Below are positions 1-8,711 of a stretch of DNA of 64,000 nt, piece after piece. The notes under the pieces were generated by a model that was not told the DNA's origin, made no database searches, and saw nothing but the letters and a program-made list of their open reading frames with translations. The position numbers and the translations under genes are program-made. The stretch covers positions 46,795-110,794 of the forward strand of contig JAZRMW010000054.1 of assembly GCA_045647865.1 (NCBI GenBank). The letters are read 5' to 3'. This DNA is from Phocaeicola_A sp045647865. Lineage in GTDB: Bacteria; Bacteroidota; Bacteroidia; Bacteroidales; Bacteroidaceae. Numbering within the stretch: position 1 is the first letter of the stretch; each line of letters starts with the position of its first letter.

Positions 1-168
1 GTTGCACTCCTGCTTTTCATCGTGAGCATGGTATTTCTTCGTCTTGCTAACGAACTTACCATAAATAGGGTGTTTTTCCTTGAACTTAGCAGCAACTGTA
101 ATGGTCTTATCCATCTTATTGCTAACAACTACACCCGTTCTTTCTTTTCTTAAATTTCTAGCTTCCAT
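1..168 (-). CDS. rpsQ: 30S ribosomal protein S17 (partial, 3' end off window)
   Basis: Primary 16S rRNA-binding protein of the small subunit. The visible 56 N-terminal residues read MEARNLRKERTGVVVSNKMD and continue into the OB-fold core, with the typical DKT and KKYHAHDE-type motifs of S17. The start codon lies at 166-168, 12 nt after the rpmC stop. It is the last visible gene of the str/S10 operon in the order rpmC-rpsQ, as usual for bacteria. The gene continues beyond base 1, so its C-terminus cannot be checked. Confidence 0.93.
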   Translation of the reverse strand, partial: MEARNLRKERTGVVVSNKMDKTITVAAKFKEKHPIYGKFVSKTKKYHAHDEKQECN

Positions 169-180
169 CAAAAGACCATT

Positions 181-375
181 TTATTTGTTAAGTTCTCTCT
201 GACGCAATTCAGTCTTCATACGAGCGATGGTTCTACGCTGCTCCTTAATCTGAGCAGAATTCTCCAACGGTGAAACCGCATGATTCAAAACCATCTGATT
301 ATAGTTAGCTACTTCTGTTTCGATTCTTTCAGCCAACTCATTAGTTGCTATTTCTCTAATCTCTGCAATCTTCAT
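181..375 (-). CDS. rpmC: 50S ribosomal protein L29
   Basis: Small two-helix protein of the large subunit, near the polypeptide exit tunnel. The 64 residues begin MKIAEIREI and end in the conserved IKEQRRTIARMKTEL segment (the L29 signature around N/K-I-R-R-x-I-A-R). Length is normal. It sits 2 nt from the rplP stop, so it is presumably translationally coupled. Position between rplP and rpsQ confirms the call. Confidence 0.95.
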   Translation of the reverse strand: MKIAEIREIATNELAERIETEVANYNQMVLNHAVSPLENSAQIKEQRRTIARMKTELRQRELNK

Positions 376-377
376 AA

Positions 378-812
378 TTATGCATTTTGATTTTGAACAT
401 CGTAATCACGTCTCACAATAAACTTAGTAGTAACAGGGAGCTTCTGAGCAGCCAAGCGCAAAGCTTCTTTTGCCACTTCATAAGGAACACCTTCTACTTC
501 GAAAATGATTCGACCCGGAGTGATGGGGAATACGAATCCTTCAGGACTACCCTTACCCTTACCCATACGTACGTCAGCGGGTTTCTTAGTAATAGGTTTG
601 TCCGGAAATATGCGAATCCAAATTTGACCTTCACGCTGCATGTAACGTGTTACCGCGATACGGGCAGCTTCAATCTGACGGCCGGTAATCCATTTAGTCT
701 GCAAAGACTTGATACCGAAAGAACCGAAAGCCAATTGGTTACCTCTCTGAGCATTACCTTTGCTAGAACCTTTTTGCGGTCTTCTATATTTTACTCTTTT
801 AGGTTGTAACAT
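378..812 (-). CDS. rplP: 50S ribosomal protein L16
   Basis: Large-subunit protein that helps organise the A site and the peptidyl-transferase region. The 144-residue protein starts MLQPKRVKYRR and shows the L16 hallmarks KGNAQRGNQLAFG near residues 18-30, TKWITGRQIEAAR near 39-51, and the MGKGKGSPEGFV loop near 82-93. Length is normal. It lies 23 nt after rpsC in the ribosomal operon. Confidence 0.97.
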   Translation of the reverse strand: MLQPKRVKYRRPQKGSSKGNAQRGNQLAFGSFGIKSLQTKWITGRQIEAARIAVTRYMQREGQIWIRIFPDKPITKKPADVRMGKGKGSPEGFVFPITPGRIIFEVEGVPYEVAKEALRLAAQKLPVTTKFIVRRDYDVQNQNA

Positions 813-835
813 AATTCTTCTTAACTTTCAATTAG

Positions 836-1561
836 TTAACGATTGTTTTTCTTTCTCTTGAAGTTCTTACCGCCGTTACCGCCATTACCACGACCGTTGT
901 CCTTAGCTTGAGTAAAGTTTGGAGCCAAGTCCTTCTTGCCGAAAACTTCTCCACGGCAAATCCAAACCTTAATACCCAACAGACCAACCTTTGTCAAAGC
1001 TTCTGCATGGCAGTAATCAATATCAGCTCTGAAAGTGTGCAACGGTGTACGTCCTTCCTTATACATTTCAGAACGAGCCATTTCTGCACCATTCAAACGA
1101 CCAGAGATCTGAATCTTGATACCTTCAGCACCCATGCGCATTGTATTGGCAATAGCCATCTTGATGGCACGACGATATGCAATCTTACCTTCTACCTGGC
1201 GAGCGATATTGTTGGCAACGATTACAGCATCAAGTTCAGGACGCTTAACTTCAAAGATATTGATTTGAATGTCCTTATCGGTGATCTTCTTCAACTCTTC
1301 CTTCAACTTGTCAACTTCCTGACCACCTTTACCAATGATAATACCCGGACGAGCAGTACAAACTGTAATTGTCACGAGTTTCAAGGTACGTTCGATAACA
1401 ATTCTTGAAACACTGGCCTTAGCCAAACGTGCATTCAAGTATTTACGGATCTTGCTATCTTCCAAGAGAGCATCTCCAAAATTCTTACCACCGTACCAGT
1501 TAGAATCCCATCCTCTGACGATACCCAGACGGTTACTTATCGGATTAACTTTTTGTCCCAT
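836..1561 (-). CDS. rpsC: 30S ribosomal protein S3
   Basis: Small-subunit head protein lining the mRNA entry channel. The N-terminus MGQKVNPISNRLGI is typical. A KH domain carries GIIIGKGG at residues 73-80, and the C-terminal domain contains GRLNGAEMARSE and the LGIKVWI motif. The last 30 residues form a Gly/Asn/Lys-rich basic tail. At 241 residues it is of normal Bacteroidota length. It starts 8 nt after the rplV stop. Confidence 0.97.
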   Translation of the reverse strand: MGQKVNPISNRLGIVRGWDSNWYGGKNFGDALLEDSKIRKYLNARLAKASVSRIVIERTLKLVTITVCTARPGIIIGKGGQEVDKLKEELKKITDKDIQINIFEVKRPELDAVIVANNIARQVEGKIAYRRAIKMAIANTMRMGAEGIKIQISGRLNGAEMARSEMYKEGRTPLHTFRADIDYCHAEALTKVGLLGIKVWICRGEVFGKKDLAPNFTQAKDNGRGNGGNGGKNFKRKKNNR

Positions 1562-1569
1562 TACTACTC

Positions 1570-1980
1570 TTAATTTTGATTATCATTAGTATTCTTAGAA
1601 CCAACGTACAAAGTCACATGATTAGAGCGTTTGCGAATTCTGTAACCTCTACCTTGGGGTGCAGGTCTCATTCTCTTGAGTGTAGCACCACAATCAACAA
1701 ACACCTCTGTTACATAGAGTTCGCCGCTTTCTGCCTTACGTTCATTCTTCTGTTCCCAGTTAGCAATAGCCGAGCGCAACAGCTTCTCAACTCTTGCAGA
1801 AGCCTCTTTAGAAGAGAACTTCAATACGCCCAGCGCTCTGTTTACCTCCATACCGCGGATCATATCAACCACCAAACGCATCTTTCGCGGAGAAGTCGGG
1901 ACATTGCGCAATTTTGCGAAATACACAGTCTTCAATGCCTCTTTACGTGCATTAGCTGCGATAGCTTTTCTTTTTCCCAT
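1570..1980 (-). CDS. rplV: 50S ribosomal protein L22
   Basis: Large-subunit protein whose beta-hairpin lines the exit tunnel. The 136-residue protein has the L22 core motif SPRKMRLVVDMIRG near residues 30-43 and the tunnel hairpin KRMRPAPQGRGYRIRKRSNH near 103-122, which has no insertion of the kind seen in some macrolide-resistant mutants. It lies between rpsS and rpsC as expected. Confidence 0.96.
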   Translation of the reverse strand: MGKRKAIAANARKEALKTVYFAKLRNVPTSPRKMRLVVDMIRGMEVNRALGVLKFSSKEASARVEKLLRSAIANWEQKNERKAESGELYVTEVFVDCGATLKRMRPAPQGRGYRIRKRSNHVTLYVGSKNTNDNQN

Positions 1981-2012
1981 ATATTATTACTTTTTTATTC
2001 TATGCGACCTGC

Positions 2013-2282
2013 TTATTTTTTCTTGTTACCAGCATGACCACGGAATGTACGAGTGGGAGCAAATTCACCCAACTTGTGTCCTACCATGTTTTCTGTAACA
2101 TAAACAGGAATAAATTTATTTCCGTTATGAACTGCAATTGTATGTCCCACGAAATCCGGAGAGATCATTGAAGCTCTGGCCCATGTCTTGACTACAGTCT
2201 TCTTGCCGCTTTCATTCATAGCAAGAACCTTATTCTCAAGCTTTACGTTAATGTACGGACCCTTTTTTAAAGAACGACTCAT
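2013..2282 (-). CDS. rpsS: 30S ribosomal protein S19
   Basis: Small-subunit head protein that forms a complex with S13. The 89 residues start MSRSLKKGPYI and contain the signature GHTIAVHNGNKFIPVYVTEN and MVGHKLGEFAPTRTFRGH in two adjoining stretches. Length is normal and the end is Lys-rich. It starts 21 nt after rplB. Confidence 0.97.
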   Translation of the reverse strand: MSRSLKKGPYINVKLENKVLAMNESGKKTVVKTWARASMISPDFVGHTIAVHNGNKFIPVYVTENMVGHKLGEFAPTRTFRGHAGNKKK

Positions 2283-2303
2283 AATTTACTCAATTAACCG
2301 TTA

Positions 2304-3128
2304 TTACTTATTACATCTCTCAATAATATACTTATTAGACTGTTTCTTAGGACGTCTTGTCTTCAAGCCCTTAGCATACAAGCCCTTACGTGAACGAGGA
2401 TGACCTCCTGACTGGCGACCTTCACCACCACCCATCGGGTGATCCACGGGGTTCATAACAACACCACGGTTGTGAGGACGACGACCCAACCAACGAGAGC
2501 GACCTGCCTTACCAGAGCTTTCCAATGCATGGTCTGAGTTACCAACGCTACCAATAGTAGCCTTGCAAGCGCTGAGAATCTGTCTAACTTCTCCTGAAGG
2601 CAACTTAATCACACAGTATGCACCTTCACGTGAAGTCAATTGAGCAAAATTACCTGCTGATCTAACCAAAGCAGCACCTTGTCCAGGACGGAGTTCGATG
2701 TTGTGAATCACCGTACCCACGGGGATGTTCTGCAAAGGAAGTGCGTTACCAATCTCAGGCGCCGCATTCGGTCCAGACATCAAAGTGCTACCAACTTGCA
2801 ATCCATTAGGAGCAATAATATATCTTTTCTCTCCATCAGCGTAATACAACAGAGCGATACGAGCCGAACGGTTTGGATCATACTCAATTGTCTTAACAAC
2901 TGCTGGAACACCGTCTTTATTTCTCTTGAAATCGATCAAACGGAATTTTCTCTTATGGCCACCACCAATGTAGCGCATAGTCATCTTACCTACATTGTTA
3001 CGGCCACCCGTTGATTTTTTACCGTATACAAGAGACTTTTCTGGTACCGATGCAGTAATCTCCTCAAAAGTACCAATAATCTTGTGTCTTTGCCCCGGTG
3101 TTGTGGGCTTAAATTTACGTACTGCCAT
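2304..3128 (-). CDS. rplB: 50S ribosomal protein L2
   Basis: Large-subunit protein near the peptidyl-transferase centre, needed for subunit association. The 274-residue protein has the SH3-like core (LRPGQGAALVRSAG) and the C-terminal loop DHPMGGGEGR, whose histidine near residue 229 is the invariant one of the family. It lies in the canonical rplW-rplB-rpsS order, 7 nt after rplW. Confidence 0.98.
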   Translation of the reverse strand: MAVRKFKPTTPGQRHKIIGTFEEITASVPEKSLVYGKKSTGGRNNVGKMTMRYIGGGHKRKFRLIDFKRNKDGVPAVVKTIEYDPNRSARIALLYYADGEKRYIIAPNGLQVGSTLMSGPNAAPEIGNALPLQNIPVGTVIHNIELRPGQGAALVRSAGNFAQLTSREGAYCVIKLPSGEVRQILSACKATIGSVGNSDHALESSGKAGRSRWLGRRPHNRGVVMNPVDHPMGGGEGRQSGGHPRSRKGLYAKGLKTRRPKKQSNKYIIERCNK

Positions 3129-3135
3129 CTTTTAT

Positions 3136-3426
3136 TTAAATATTGCTATAGAAATCAATAGTATCGCCTTCCTTCACAGTCACGATAGCCTTCTTGTAAG
3201 CATTAGTGCGACCCTGAAGAAGACCGGCTTTAGTGTAGCGGCTCTTGTTCTTACCATCATAACGCATGGTATTCACATCAACTACTGTAACATTATACAA
3301 AGCTTCAACTTCAGCTTTAATCTGAAGCTTATTAGCCTCAGGACGCACGATAAATCCGAAACGATTGCTCTTTTCGGAAATTGCGTTCATTTTCTCTGTA
3401 ATCAATGGTTTTACAATATATGCCAT
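3136..3426 (-). CDS. rplW: 50S ribosomal protein L23
   Basis: Exit-tunnel protein and docking site for trigger factor and SRP. The 96-residue protein has the family start (IVKPLITEKM), an EANKLQIKAEVEALYNV segment near residues 30-46, and the VNTMRYDGK loop. Length is normal. Only 3 nt separate it from the rplD stop. Confidence 0.95.
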   Translation of the reverse strand: MAYIVKPLITEKMNAISEKSNRFGFIVRPEANKLQIKAEVEALYNVTVVDVNTMRYDGKNKSRYTKAGLLQGRTNAYKKAIVTVKEGDTIDFYSNI

Positions 3427-3429
3427 TTT

Positions 3430-4068
3430 TTAAGCCTCCTTCTTTGTTAAAATGTTATCAATAACTTTCAACGAGCTTTCAGTCACAACAAGAACGCCTG
3501 CGTTCAATACTGAGTAAGTATTCAACGAAGCCGCCAATGCAACATTTGCACGTTCTACATTACGAGCAGACAAAAATACATTTTTATTTGCATCTGGCAA
3601 AACAACGAGTACTTTCTTGTCTGAAACTTTAAGATTTTTAGCAAAATTTACAAAATCTTTAGTCTTAGGAGCCTCAAAAGTGAAATCTTCAACTACAACA
3701 ATAGCATTTTCCTGAGCCTTATAAGAAAGGGCAGAACGACGTGCCAAAGTCTTCACTTTCTTGTTCAACTTAAAGCCATAATCGCGGGGCTGAGGACCGA
3801 ACACGCGACCACCACCAACCAATACAGGAGAGTTGATGTCACCACGACGAGCACCGCCGCCACCTTTCTGACGACCCAACTTGCGAGTAGAACCACTAAC
3901 TTCGCTTCTTTCCTTTGACTTATGAGTACCTTGACGCTGATTGGCCATAAATTGCTTTACGTCCAAATAAATAGCGTGATCGTTAGGCTCAATGCCGAAG
4001 ATAGATTCGTTCAACGTAACCTTTCTTCCGGTGTCTTCACCTTTAATATTTAATACGTTAACTTCCAT
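3430..4068 (-). CDS. rplD: 50S ribosomal protein L4
   Basis: Early-assembly large-subunit protein with a long loop reaching into the exit tunnel. The 212 residues contain the loop signature KLGRQKGGGGARRGDINSPV near residues 67-86 and GPQPRDYGFKLNKK just after it. Its ATG overlaps the rplC stop by one base (TAATG at 4066-4070 on the minus strand), a sign of translational coupling. Confidence 0.97.
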   Translation of the reverse strand: MEVNVLNIKGEDTGRKVTLNESIFGIEPNDHAIYLDVKQFMANQRQGTHKSKERSEVSGSTRKLGRQKGGGGARRGDINSPVLVGGGRVFGPQPRDYGFKLNKKVKTLARRSALSYKAQENAIVVVEDFTFEAPKTKDFVNFAKNLKVSDKKVLVVLPDANKNVFLSARNVERANVALAASLNTYSVLNAGVLVVTESSLKVIDNILTKKEA

Positions 4069-4685
4069 TATTTCTCAATTATTACGATTGAACCTTTGCA
4101 ACCTGGAACAGAACCCTTAATCATAAGGATATTGTGTTCAGGAATTACTTTTAATACTTGCAAGTTGTGTGTAGTCACGCGGTCGCCACCCATTTGGCCA
4201 CCCATGCGCATACCCTTGAACACCTTAGCGGGATAAGAACATGCACCGATAGAACCCGGCTTACGAGCACGGTTGTGCTGACCGTGAGTAGTCTGACCTA
4301 CACCACCAAAGCCATGTCTTTTTACTACACCCTGGAAGCCTTTACCTTTAGAAGTTCCAACAACATCAACGAAAGATGCATCATTGAACAACTCTACAGT
4401 GAGGGTATCACCCAAGTTTAACTCACCTTCAAAACCTTTGAACTCGGCCAAGTGTCTCTTCGGAGTTACACCAGCTTTCTTGAAGTGTCCCATCATAGGC
4501 TTAGTTGTATTCTTTTCCTTAGCCTCTTGGAAACCGAGCTGAACGGCAGCATAGCCATCCTTCTCAACACTTTTAATCTGAGTAACTACACAAGGACCTA
4601 CTTCGATAACAGTGCATGGAACATTCTTACCATCGGCACTGAAAACGGATGTCATTCCGATTTTTTTTCCTAATAATCCTGGCAT
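4068..4685 (-). CDS. rplC: 50S ribosomal protein L3
   Basis: One of the first proteins to bind 23S rRNA. The 205-residue protein begins MPGLLGKKIGMTSVF and has the long extension KGKGFQGVVKRHGFGG near residues 113-128, then the GQTTHGQHNRARKPGSIG stretch. Length is normal. It is 28 nt after rpsJ and overlaps rplD by one base. Confidence 0.97.
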   Translation of the reverse strand: MPGLLGKKIGMTSVFSADGKNVPCTVIEVGPCVVTQIKSVEKDGYAAVQLGFQEAKEKNTTKPMMGHFKKAGVTPKRHLAEFKGFEGELNLGDTLTVELFNDASFVDVVGTSKGKGFQGVVKRHGFGGVGQTTHGQHNRARKPGSIGACSYPAKVFKGMRMGGQMGGDRVTTHNLQVLKVIPEHNILMIKGSVPGCKGSIVIIEK

Positions 4686-4713
4686 TTCAGTTAATTTTTA
4701 AATAATTCAATTC

Positions 4714-5019
4714 TTAAACTTTAATTTCTACTTCTACACCGCTCGGCAACTCCAGCTTCATCAAGGCATCAACTGTCTTGGCTGTAGAGCTATAAATATC
4801 AATCAATCTCTTGTAAGAAGAAAGCTCGAACTGTTCACGAGACTTCTTGTTTACGAAAGTTGAACGGTTTACAGTAAAGATACGCTTGTGTGTAGGAAGA
4901 GGAATAGGACCGCTTACGATAGCACCTGTAGCCTTCACTGTCTTTACAATCTTCTCAGCAGACTTGTCCACCAAGTTGTGATCGTAGGATTTCAGTTTAA
5001 TTCTAATTTTTTGTCTCAT
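4714..5019 (-). CDS. rpsJ: 30S ribosomal protein S10
   Basis: Small-subunit head protein, also the NusE partner of NusB in antitermination. The 101 residues start MRQKIRIKLKSYDH and contain the GPIPLPTHK motif and the HKRIFTVNRS segment. Length is normal. It follows fusA after a 95-nt spacer that holds a hairpin, and no tuf gene lies between them. Confidence 0.97.
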   Translation of the reverse strand: MRQKIRIKLKSYDHNLVDKSAEKIVKTVKATGAIVSGPIPLPTHKRIFTVNRSTFVNKKSREQFELSSYKRLIDIYSSTAKTVDALMKLELPSGVEVEIKV

Positions 5020-5052
5020 TACTTTTGTTTAATTATTATAGTGAATTAAAAG

Positions 5053-5104
5053 AGGAAGAGGGGAACGGATTAAGAGTCATTCGCTAATCCGCTCCACCTT
5101 CCGG
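5053..5104 (-). other. Intercistronic hairpin between fusA and rpsJ
   Basis: The arms 5062-5072 and 5085-5095 pair at 10 of 11 positions around a 12-nt loop, and the flanking GGAAG and CTTCC stretches could extend the stem. No clear U-run follows on the minus strand before rpsJ. It may be an RNase processing site or a partial attenuator separating the str and S10 parts of the operon. The pairing is seen; the role is inferred. Confidence 0.5.
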
Positions 5105-5114
5105 TTTTGTTTTA

Positions 5115-7235
5115 TTATTTAATCAAATCTACACGACCCTTGCACTCTTCAAGCACAGCTTTCGCAATAGAATTTGATACTTGTGCGTGATGATCGTAAG
5201 TCATTGAAGAAGTTGCACGACCAGAAGTGATAGTACGCAATGCTGTTACATAACCGAACATCTCTGCCAAAGGTACAGTAGCCTTCACGATACGAGCACC
5301 TGAACGGCTTGACTCCATACCCTCTACCTGACCACGACGCTTGTTCAAGTCACCGATTACATCACCCATGTTTTCCTCGGGAGTAACAACTTCCAACTTC
5401 ATCATAGGCTCACAAAGTGCGGGACCAGCCTGAGCGCATGCGTTCTTATAAGCCTGGATAGCGCAAATTTCGAATGACAACTGGTCAGAGTCAACGGGGT
5501 GGAATGAACCATCCAACAAAGTAACCTTCAATGAATCCAAGGGGAAACCTGCAAGGATACCGTTCTTCATTGCTGACTGGAAGCCCTTCTGTACAGCAGG
5601 AATGAATTCCTTAGGAATGTTACCACCAGTAACTTCGTTTACGAACTGCAATCCGCCTTCCTTAAAGTCTTCATCAACGGGACCAACGTTTACGATGATA
5701 TCAGCAAACTTACCGCGACCACCAGACTGCTTCTTATAAACTTCACGGAGGTTAACAGTCTTGGTAATAGTTTCCTTATAGTTAACCTGAGGTTTACCTT
5801 GGTTACATTCAACCTTGAACTCACGTTTCAGACGGTCGATAATGATATCCAAGTGAAGCTCACCCATACCAGAGATTACAGTCTGACCGCTCTGCTCGTC
5901 AGTCTTCACAGTAAATGTGGGGTCTTCTTCAGCCAACTTAGCCAAACCGTTAGCAAGTTTTTCCATATCCTTCTGAGTTTTGGGCTCTACAGCGATACCG
6001 ATAACGGGATCGGGGAAGTCCATAGACTCAAGAACGATAGGAGCTGTTTCGTCACACAAAGTATCACCAGTACGGATATCTTTGAAACCTACACCAGCAC
6101 CAATATCACCAGCAGCAATAACTTCTACAGGATTCTGGTGGTTAGAGTGCATCTGGAACAAGCGAGATACACGCTCTTTCTTCTCTGAACGAGTATTGTA
6201 GATGTATGAACCAGCCTCAACCTTACCTGAATATACACGGAAGAATGTCAGACGACCTACATAGGGGTCAGTAGCGATCTTAAATGCAAGAGCCGAAGTC
6301 TTCTCTTCTTCGCTCGGCATACGGCTGTCAGCCTCACCTGTCTCAGGATTAATACCCTCGATAGCGGGAGTATCCAGAGGAGAAGGCAAGAAAGCGCATA
6401 CATAATCAAGCAAAGTCTGTACACCCTTATTCTTGAATGAAGAACCGCACAACATAGGCACGATATCCATCTTCAAGGTAGCTGCACGGAGAGCACGCAT
6501 AACCTCCTCATTAGAGATTGTTGAAGGATCATCAAAGAACTTCTCCATCAACTCATCATCGTACTCTGCAACCTTCTCGAGCATTTTCTCTCTCCATTCA
6601 GTAGCTTCGTCAACCAATTCAGCGGGAATATCCTCCACATCATAGTCAGCACCCATGGTCTCATCATGCCACAAGATAGCCTTCATCTTGATAAGGTCAA
6701 CGATACCCTTGAAGTTTTCCTCTGCACCAATAGGAATACAGATAGGACAAGGATTTGCACCGAGAACCTCTTTCATCTGACGAACCACTTCATAGAAGTC
6801 TGCACCAGAACGGTCCATCTTGTTTACATAACCGATACGAGGAACATTATACTTGTCAGCTTGACGCCATACAGTTTCTGACTGGGGTTCTACACCACCT
6901 ACAGCACAATATGTAGCGACAGCACCATCCAATACACGGAGTGAACGCTCTACCTCAGCAGTAAAGTCAACGTGTCCCGGAGTGTCAATCAAGTTAATCT
7001 TGTATGTCTTATTGTCATAGTTCCAACGAGTGGTAGTAGCAGCAGAAGTAATAGTAATACCACGTTCCTGCTCCTGAGCCATCCAGTCCATGGTAGCTGT
7101 ACCATCGTGAGTTTCACCAATCTTGTGAGTCAAACCTGTGTAGAACAAGATACGCTCAGAAGTTGTGGTCTTACCGGCATCGATGTGAGCCATGATACCG
7201 ATGTTACGGGTCAAAAGTAAGTCTTGCTTTGCCAT
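5115..7235 (-). CDS. fusA: Elongation factor G
   Basis: Ribosomal translocase GTPase. The 706-residue protein has G1 AHIDAGKTTT at residues 16-25, the switch region QEQERGITITSA, G3 DTPGHVDF near 85-92, and G4 NKMDRSGAD near 139. Domain IV carries YKKQSGGRGKFADI, and domain V ends with the usual EECKGRVDLIK tail. Length is typical of the main EF-G rather than the shorter EF-G2. It lies 25 nt after rpsG, in the rpsL-rpsG-fusA str arrangement. Confidence 0.98.
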   Translation of the reverse strand: MAKQDLLLTRNIGIMAHIDAGKTTTSERILFYTGLTHKIGETHDGTATMDWMAQEQERGITITSAATTTRWNYDNKTYKINLIDTPGHVDFTAEVERSLRVLDGAVATYCAVGGVEPQSETVWRQADKYNVPRIGYVNKMDRSGADFYEVVRQMKEVLGANPCPICIPIGAEENFKGIVDLIKMKAILWHDETMGADYDVEDIPAELVDEATEWREKMLEKVAEYDDELMEKFFDDPSTISNEEVMRALRAATLKMDIVPMLCGSSFKNKGVQTLLDYVCAFLPSPLDTPAIEGINPETGEADSRMPSEEEKTSALAFKIATDPYVGRLTFFRVYSGKVEAGSYIYNTRSEKKERVSRLFQMHSNHQNPVEVIAAGDIGAGVGFKDIRTGDTLCDETAPIVLESMDFPDPVIGIAVEPKTQKDMEKLANGLAKLAEEDPTFTVKTDEQSGQTVISGMGELHLDIIIDRLKREFKVECNQGKPQVNYKETITKTVNLREVYKKQSGGRGKFADIIVNVGPVDEDFKEGGLQFVNEVTGGNIPKEFIPAVQKGFQSAMKNGILAGFPLDSLKVTLLDGSFHPVDSDQLSFEICAIQAYKNACAQAGPALCEPMMKLEVVTPEENMGDVIGDLNKRRGQVEGMESSRSGARIVKATVPLAEMFGYVTALRTITSGRATSSMTYDHHAQVSNSIAKAVLEECKGRVDLIK

Positions 7236-7260
7236 TTTTCCAATACCGTATTAATAATGA

Positions 7261-7737
7261 TTAGAATCTGAAGTGAGCAAATGCACGGTTAGCTTCAGCC
7301 ATACGATGCATATCTTCCTTACGTTTGAAAGCACCACCCTGCTCATTGAATGCATCAATGATTTCAGCAGCCAACTTGTCAGCCATAGACTTACCACCAC
7401 GCTTGCGAGCAAAGATAATCATATTCTTCATGGAGATAGACTCCTTACGGTCAGGACGAATTTCAGTAGGCACCTGGAAAGTTGCACCACCGATACGACG
7501 AGACTTAACCTCTACCTGAGGAGTAATGTTATCAAGAGCCTTTTTCCAGATTTCCAAAGAAGACTTTTCTTCATTGGGGAGTTTTGTTTTTACTACTTCA
7601 AGAGCGGCATAGAAAATCTCATAAGAGGTATTTTTCTTACCGTCGAACATCAAGTGGTTCACAAACTTAGAAACCTTCTGATCATTAAACACGGGATCAG
7701 GAAGAACCACACGTTTTTTTGGTTTTGCTTTTCTCAT
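7261..7737 (-). CDS. rpsG: 30S ribosomal protein S7
   Basis: Assembly initiator for the 30S head, contacting the E site. The 158-residue protein begins MRKAKPKKRVVLPDPVF and has the conserved VKSRRIGGATFQVPTEIRP segment near residues 77-95 and a C-terminal HRMAEANRAFAHFRF. Length is normal. It is separated from rpsL by 146 nt of A/T-rich spacer without an obvious promoter. Confidence 0.97.
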   Translation of the reverse strand: MRKAKPKKRVVLPDPVFNDQKVSKFVNHLMFDGKKNTSYEIFYAALEVVKTKLPNEEKSSLEIWKKALDNITPQVEVKSRRIGGATFQVPTEIRPDRKESISMKNMIIFARKRGGKSMADKLAAEIIDAFNEQGGAFKRKEDMHRMAEANRAFAHFRF

Positions 7738-7883
7738 TAGTTTAAAAAATAATGTTTTGTTTGGGCTGCATTTTTGTCTTCTTCAACGCTTCCTCTGAAG
7801 CATTTACTCAACCTATATAGCTAATTCCAACAAACCAAAACGAAAATTAATAAATGTTTTCTTGTTGTTTAAGAAGGATTTAA

Positions 7884-8294
7884 TTACTTCTTCTTACCTT
7901 TTACTGGAGCTGCTGCCTGTCCTGGTTTTGGACGCTTAGCACCATACTTAGAACGACGTTGTGTACGACCTGCAACACCTGCAGTATCCAATGTACCACG
8001 AACAATGTGATAACGTACACCCGGAAGGTCTTTCACACGACCACCACGAACCAACACGATTGAGTGCTCCTGCAAGTTGTGGCCTTCACCCGGAATGTAA
8101 GAGTTCACCTCTTTCTGATTTGTCAAGCGCACACGCGCTACCTTACGCATTGCGGAATTAGGCTTCTTAGGAGTAGTAGTGTAAACTCTCACGCATACGC
8201 CACGACGCTGAGGACAAGAGTCCAATGCGGGAGACTTACTTTTCTCAACCAAAACCTGTCTTCCTTTTCTAACTAACTGTTGAATAGTAGGCAT
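7884..8294 (-). CDS. rpsL: 30S ribosomal protein S12
   Basis: Decoding-centre protein. The 136-residue protein begins MPTIQQLVRKGR. The loop TTTPKKPNSAMRK carries lysines 43 and 44, and the second loop reads RVKDLPGVRYH, so the positions known for streptomycin-resistance substitutions look wild type. The C-terminus is a Lys/Ala/Pro-rich tail. It is the first gene of the operon, with a promoter-like -7 box about 80 nt upstream. Confidence 0.97.
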   Translation of the reverse strand: MPTIQQLVRKGRQVLVEKSKSPALDSCPQRRGVCVRVYTTTPKKPNSAMRKVARVRLTNQKEVNSYIPGEGHNLQEHSIVLVRGGRVKDLPGVRYHIVRGTLDTAGVAGRTQRRSKYGAKRPKPGQAAAPVKGKKK

Positions 8295-8374
8295 TTTTGT
8301 TTAATTTTTAATTATTATATATTTTGTTTACTGATTTTCAGCTTTTTCAGTGCATACTCGCACTTTTCGGGGTG

Positions 8375-8382
8375 CAAAGGTA
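8375..8382 (-). promoter_or_regulatory. Promoter -7 box of the ribosomal operon
   Basis: Reads TACCTTTG on the minus strand, an exact match to the Bacteroidetes -7 consensus TAnnTTTG. It is about 80 nt upstream of rpsL. A TTTG-like -33 box at the usual 19-21 nt spacing is not obvious; the nearest, at 8395-8398, is only 12 nt away. Confidence 0.6.
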
Positions 8383-8711
8383 CAAATAAGTTTCCAAACA
8401 GCCATATCTTTTTCCTCTTTTAATACCTTATTTTAAAACGATTGGGCATTTTTTAAACTTTTTTAAACTGTATTAATAAAATTACAGAAGAAAAAGAGAA
8501 CGATAAAACCCTCATTCAGCCATCATCCATACAATTTCACCCCCAAGATACCCCAATAGGGAGACAACCACTACTGGAAATCACTAGCAAACCCTATGTT
8601 AGTATATTATATATAATGTATGCGCGCATAAATTCGTCAAGCCCCCTTATACAGCAACCATTCAAACCCAACGACACATTCATATCTTTTCACCTGTGCA
8701 CGACCCGCATT
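8383..8711. other. Long spacer upstream of the str operon
   Basis: About 330 bases with no coding potential that I can support. It is A/T-rich near 8400-8480, C-rich near 8530-8560, and contains a TATGCGCGCATA palindrome around 8620. No tRNA, insertion sequence or known riboswitch was recognised. Together with the adjoining palindrome array it makes the 3' flank of the DUF3467 gene unusually long. Confidence 0.5.

Noticed and set aside
387..809. Long open frame opposite rplP (and similar antisense frames through the ribosomal operon, for example 1576-2037 and 2995-3450)
   Set aside because: They are antisense shadows of ribosomal genes, with no start signal or recognisable content.
7738..7883. 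Gap between rpsL and rpsG considered as a second promoter
   Set aside because: No TAnnTTTG box on the minus strand and no strong hairpin were found.
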